Below are positions 60,321 to 64,000 of a stretch of 64,000 nt of DNA, one piece after another. Below the pieces are notes generated by a model. The model searched no databases and was not told the origin of the DNA. It worked only from the letters and a program-made list of their open reading frames with translations. Origin of the DNA: Enterococcus ureasiticus (GTDB taxonomy: Bacteria > Bacillota > Bacilli > Lactobacillales > Enterococcaceae); contig NZ_MIJZ01000001.1 of assembly GCF_001730285.1 (NCBI RefSeq), forward strand, positions 496,001-560,000, written 5' to 3'. Positions within the stretch are counted from its first letter, which is position 1. Every line of letters begins with the position of its first letter. Both the position numbers and the translations under genes were made by a program.

Positions 60321-62444
60321 TTAATGTCTAAAGTGTCGGATATCCGTAAATACCATGGCGATTCCATACTGATTTGCCATTTCGATCGACTCTTGATCTT
60401 TTATACTACCTCCTGGTTGGATGATTGCCTTAATGCCATGTTTTCCAGCATATTCGACACTATCCCCCATTGGGAAAAAAGCATCGCTTGCTAGAACGGC
60501 TTCATTAATTTTTGTCCCTGCTTGGTCGATTGCAATTTGTACAGAACCCACACGATTCATTTGACCTGCGCCAATTCCTAATGTTTGGTGATTATTTGCA
60601 ACAACAATGGCGTTGCTTTTTACATGCTTGACTGTTTTCCATGCAAATTCGAGTGCTTTTAATTCATCCTCAGTCGGTTGTCTTTTAGTGACGACTTGCC
60701 AATCTTCTATTTTTTCTTTAATAATGTCTTGATTTTGAACAAGTAATCCGCCTAAAACTGATACTTTTTCGTCTTCTATAGCCTGATCTTTCCTAGAAAA
60801 GTCCAAGGTCATCAGACGAAGATTTTTTTTACTACTTAAAATAGCGAATGCTGCTTCTGAAAAGCTTGGGGCAATAATGATTTCAAGAAAGAGTTGATGC
60901 ATTTTTTCAGCAGTTTGACGATCAACTTCACGATTTAACACGATAATTCCACCAAAAATCGAGATAGGGTCTGCTTCATACGCATATCGATACGCTTCGT
61001 TGATTGTTTCACCGATTCCGATTCCACATGGATTCATATGTTTGACTGCAACAACAGCTGGTTGCTCAAATTCTCTAGAAATTCGAATCGCAGCGTCTGC
61101 ATCTTTGATATTATTGTAAGATAGTTCTTTACCGTGAAGTTGCTTAGCACTGGCAATTGAAAATGAAACAGGCAAGGTATTTTGATAGAATGCAGCCTGT
61201 TGATGACTATTTTCCCCGTAACGCAATACTTGTTTTAAATCATATGTCAAAGTCAAGGTTTCTGGATCTTTATCACCTACTGCATCAGTCAAATATTCTG
61301 CGATCAATGCGTCATATGCTGCAGTATGTCGAAACACTTTTGCTGCCAATTTTTGCCTTGTGGCTAAAGTTGTTGTGCCTGTTTTTGAAACCTCAGTTAA
61401 CACTCGCTCATAATCTTTAGGATCGACCACAACCGTCACAAATTGATGATTTTTCGCAGCACTTCTTAACATGCTAGGTCCGCCAATATCAATATTTTCA
61501 ATTGCTTGCTCTTGTTTTACATCTTCTTTTAGGATCGTTTCCTTAAATGGATACAGGTTCACACAAACAAAATCAATTGGTTGGATATCATAAGTTTCCA
61601 TTGCAGCCATATGACTAGTCAAATCACGACGCCCCAATAAACCACCATGGATTTTAGGATGTAATGTTTTGACACGACCATCCATCATCTCTGGAAAATC
61701 AGTTACCTCTTCTATGGAAATCGTGGTGATTCCTGCTTGCTCAAGTGCTGCTTTCGTTCCACCAGTAGAAATAATTTCGATTCCTTGCTCTACCAAACCT
61801 TTCGCAAAAGCGATTACTCCTTTTTTATCTGAAACACTGATCAATGCTCTTTTTTTTGTCATGAACGGGCTCTCTCCTTGTTGCGTTTTTATAAGTTGTC
61901 CTAAGACAGTTGGAAACAGTTTATGCTCTATATTATGAATTTTTTCTTCCAGTGAATCAAGTGTGTCACTCGCTTCAATCGCTATTTTTTCTTGGGCAAT
62001 GATCGGTCCAGTATCGACGCCATCATCCACATAATGAATCGTTACCCCCGTTTCAGACACATTTCCATAAAAGGCATCTCGAATCGCAAACAGTCCAGGA
62101 AAATCTGGTAATAAAGATGGGTGGATATTGATTATCCGCATTGGAAAAGCTTCTAACAAAGTCGGTCCAATGATTCTCATATATCCAGCTAAAATCACTA
62201 AGTCAATTTGCTCTTCCTCAAGTAAATGAAGGATTTCTGCTTCGTACATCGCTTTTGATTCAAAATCTTTTGGCGAAAATGAAATAACTGGAATCGACAT
62301 TAATCGCGCTCGTTCTACTACATATGCGTCTTTTCTGTCACAAAACAATAACGTAAGCTCAGCATCGATTGTTCCATCCGCTACAGCTTTGGCAATCGCT
62401 TGAAAATTACTGCCATTCCCTGAGGCAAACATCGCTAATTTCAT
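60321..62444 (-). CDS. purH: In-frame PurN-PurH fusion: GAR formyltransferase and AICAR formyltransferase/IMP cyclohydrolase
   Basis: One 707-codon frame covers two enzymes. Residues 1-194 are PurN with catalytic N106 and H108 (NIHPSLLP) and D144 (DGVDTG), numbering equal to E. coli. Residues 195-707 are a full 513-residue PurH ([14 protein letters not shown] start; [18 protein letters not shown]; lysine KHMNPCG; end [10 protein letters not shown]). An intact purH RBS (AAGGAG, nine bases before ATG 61862) is kept inside, so PurH can also start alone. There is no stop between the two parts. Removing one A from AAAAA at 61886-61890 would give TGA overlapping the purH ATG, the usual layout, so the fusion may be a sequence error or a real indel. 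Both activities look intact. Confidence 0.9.
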   Translation of the reverse strand: MKLAMFASGNGSNFQAIAKAVADGTIDAELTLLFCDRKDAYVVERARLMSIPVISFSPKDFESKAMYEAEILHLLEEEQIDLVILAGYMRIIGPTLLEAFPMRIINIHPSLLPDFPGLFAIRDAFYGNVSETGVTIHYVDDGVDTGPIIAQEKIAIEASDTLDSLEEKIHNIEHKLFPTVLGQLIKTQQGESPFMTKKRALISVSDKKGVIAFAKGLVEQGIEIISTGGTKAALEQAGITTISIEEVTDFPEMMDGRVKTLHPKIHGGLLGRRDLTSHMAAMETYDIQPIDFVCVNLYPFKETILKEDVKQEQAIENIDIGGPSMLRSAAKNHQFVTVVVDPKDYERVLTEVSKTGTTTLATRQKLAAKVFRHTAAYDALIAEYLTDAVGDKDPETLTLTYDLKQVLRYGENSHQQAAFYQNTLPVSFSIASAKQLHGKELSYNNIKDADAAIRISREFEQPAVVAVKHMNPCGIGIGETINEAYRYAYEADPISIFGGIIVLNREVDRQTAEKMHQLFLEIIIAPSFSEAAFAILSSKKNLRLMTLDFSRKDQAIEDEKVSVLGGLLVQNQDIIKEKIEDWQVVTKRQPTEDELKALEFAWKTVKHVKSNAIVVANNHQTLGIGAGQMNRVGSVQIAIDQAGTKINEAVLASDAFFPMGDSVEYAGKHGIKAIIQPGGSIKDQESIEMANQYGIAMVFTDIRHFRH

Positions 62445-62446
62445 TC

Positions 62447-63487
62447 TTACACCTCTTTAAAAACAACACTTTGTTTGTCTTTTCCAGTAATATTTCCAAT
62501 AATATAACTTGGTTCGTCAAGTTCACTTAAAATCGTGCGAACATCGTCAATTTTTTCAGGTGAAACAGCTAAAACCATTCCGATACCCATATTAAAAATC
62601 TCATACATTTCCATTGTTGAAATTTGACCATATTTTTGTAAAGTTGTAAAAATCGGCAGTACCGGCCAGCTGCCTAGGTGTATTTCTGCTGACAGATTTT
62701 CAGGTAGCATTCTAGGAATGTTCTCCACAAAGCCACCACCAGTAATATGAGCAATACCATTCACTAATTCCTGTTTTATTAGTGGTAGTATCGTCTTTAC
62801 ATAAATTTTTGTTGGGGTCAAAAGTTCATCCCCTAATTGTTTTCCATTCAATTCTGGAATTATGCTATTCCCATTAAATTGATGAGTTTCAAAGAAAACT
62901 TTACGAACAAGAGAATAACCATTTGAATGAATTCCGCTAGATGTTAATCCCAGAAGAACGTCTCCTTCTCGGATATCGTAACCTGTGACTAATTGATTTT
63001 TTTCAGCGATTCCAACAGCAAATCCAGCTAAATCATAGTCATTATCGTTATACATTCCTGGCATTTCTGCGGTCTCACCGCCAATCAATGCCGCTCCTGC
63101 CTGAAGACAGCCTTCAGCTACACCCGCGACTACCTGCTCCAAGCGTTCTGGCCTGTTTTTCCCTGTCGCAATATAATCAAGGAAATAAAGCGGTTCTGCT
63201 CCTTGAGCAACGATATCATTCACACACATTGCCACACAATCAATACCAATCGTGTCATGCTTATTTTCTTGGATTGCAATCATTAATTTTGTTCCTACTC
63301 CATCTGTTCCCGAAATCAAGACAGGTTCCTTCACTTCCACCGCACTTAAATCAAAACAACCGCCAAAACCACCAAGTGCGCCCATCACTCCGATACGCTC
63401 AGTTCGTTTAACATGCTTTTTGATCCTTTCGACCACTTCATAACCTGCTTCAACATCAACGCCCGCTTTTGTATAGGCATTTGCCAT
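62447..63487 (-). CDS. purM: Phosphoribosylformylglycinamidine cyclo-ligase (AIR synthase) PurM
   Basis: A 346-residue Pur[24 protein letters not shown] start, [31 protein letters not shown] and [17 protein letters not shown]. It closes the imidazole ring. It ends two bases before the purN start (TAAGAATG), so translation is coupled. Confidence 0.97.
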   Translation of the reverse strand: MANAYTKAGVDVEAGYEVVERIKKHVKRTERIGVMGALGGFGGCFDLSAVEVKEPVLISGTDGVGTKLMIAIQENKHDTIGIDCVAMCVNDIVAQGAEPLYFLDYIATGKNRPERLEQVVAGVAEGCLQAGAALIGGETAEMPGMYNDNDYDLAGFAVGIAEKNQLVTGYDIREGDVLLGLTSSGIHSNGYSLVRKVFFETHQFNGNSIIPELNGKQLGDELLTPTKIYVKTILPLIKQELVNGIAHITGGGFVENIPRMLPENLSAEIHLGSWPVLPIFTTLQKYGQISTMEMYEIFNMGIGMVLAVSPEKIDDVRTILSELDEPSYIIGNITGKDKQSVVFKEV

Positions 63488-63534
63488 TATGATTTCCTCC
63501 TAATAATTCATGAACGATATTCTTTTTACGACCT

Positions 63535-64000
63535 TTAATTTATTGCGGCAAAATTGACTTTATCCTTTAACGTTGCTTGGTAGTTCTCTTCATAATCATA
63601 TAATGGCGTTGGATAATCACCATTAAAATAGGCCATGCACAGCCCAGAATAAGGTGCATCATAATTCAGCCCAATCGCATTGATCAATCCCTGCTCACTT
63701 AAAAAACTTAGCGAGTCCGCTTTGATCAACTGCTCGATTTCAGCTACTGAATGATTGGCGGCAATCAATTCTTTTCTTGTTTGGATATCGATTCCATAAA
63801 AACAAGGAAATCGTAGTGGAGGTGATGCAATGCGCACGTGAACCTCTTTGGCACCAGCATCTTTAAGTAATTGTACAATACGACGACTTGTTGTTCCTCG
63901 TACAATTGAGTCGTCTACCATAATCACGCGTTTTCCCTCTACTACCCCACGAACAGCAGAAAGTTTCATTCGAACTCCTTGTTCCCGCAATTCTTGGGTG
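63535..64000 (-). CDS. purF: Amidophosphoribosyltransferase PurF, C-terminal part (cut by window edge)
   Basis: The frame is open to the right edge and ends with a normal C-terminus. Visible: [22 protein letters not shown], the PRPP-binding [19 protein letters not shown] and [17 protein letters not shown]. The N-terminal glutaminase domain lies outside. It makes phosphoribosylamine from PRPP and glutamine, the first purine step. Followed by purM after 47 bases. Confidence 0.95.
   Translation of the reverse strand, partial: TQELREQGVRMKLSAVRGVVEGKRVIMVDDSIVRGTTSRRIVQLLKDAGAKEVHVRIASPPLRFPCFYGIDIQTRKELIAANHSVAEIEQLIKADSLSFLSEQGLINAIGLNYDAPYSGLCMAYFNGDYPTPLYDYEENYQATLKDKVNFAAIN

Overview
The window (low G+C, SD-rich, TTG/GTG starts frequent) looks like the chromosome of an Enterococcus related to the E. 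faecalis side of the genus: it carries the Firmicutes-type ethanolamine (eut) locus with the EutV/EutW two-component system, a HrcA/CIRCE heat-shock operon, the rimP-nusA-infB operon and an enterococcal pur operon. Species cannot be fixed from the sequence alone. Almost every gene is ordinary chromosomal housekeeping or metabolism; I see no insertion sequence, prophage, CRISPR array or replication origin.

Layout. 1-0.9 kb: the N-terminal part of an HTH/TPR regulator (runs off the left edge) and a divergent 58-residue protein, separated by inverted repeats. 0.9-8.7 kb (minus strand): alanine aminotransferase, a GH13 glucosidase, tRNA-Leu(GAG), a DUF218 protein, SprT-like protein, Tex and a PP2A-like phosphatase. 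8.9-11.7 kb (plus): a MacAB/YknXYZ-like efflux operon with a palindrome at its promoter. 11.8-12.6 kb: EVE-domain and pyridoxamine-oxidase-like proteins.

12.7-20.6 kb (minus): a single tightly overlapping cobalamin operon: ECF transporter (EcfT, fused EcfA-EcfA, S component), a DUF4430 lipoprotein, alpha-ribazole transport and phosphorylation (CblT, CblS), cobinamide activation and nucleotide-loop assembly (CobU, CobS, CobC), then EutP and a PduO-type adenosyltransferase. There is no corrin-ring synthesis, so this is uptake and salvage, ending in the adenosylcobalamin needed next door. 21-34.7 kb (minus): eutG-S-V-W-A-B-C-L-(BMC)-E-M-D-(unknown)-N-H-Q, the microcompartment pathway that splits ethanolamine with the AdoCbl enzyme EutBC and handles acetaldehyde with EutE, EutD and EutG. 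Control is readable in the DNA: a cobalamin riboswitch fused to an ANTAR-type dual hairpin and terminator upstream of eutG (the EutX/Rli55-type RNA), and a second dual hairpin plus terminator upstream of eutA.

35-48 kb: a WYL regulator, hrcA-grpE-dnaK-dnaJ with two CIRCE operators around one promoter, hemW, an MgtA-type P-type ATPase preceded by an M-box magnesium riboswitch, a 640-base gene-free stretch with strong hairpins, and tandem LysR regulators. 48-58 kb (minus): a small lipoprotein, ribF-truB, a secreted coiled-coil/CAP protein, and rimP-nusA-ylxR-L7Ae-infB-rbfA with a long structured leader that contains an early terminator. 58-64 kb: RNase HIII and the distal pur operon (purF end, purM, an in-frame purN-purH fusion, purD).

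Most notable for follow-up: the linked cobalamin/ethanolamine control circuit, the DUF4430 lipoprotein in the ECF operon, the purN-purH reading-frame fusion, the 200-residue Asn/Gln-rich segment of IF2, the nusA-operon leader, and encapsulation-peptide-like tails in the eut enzymes.
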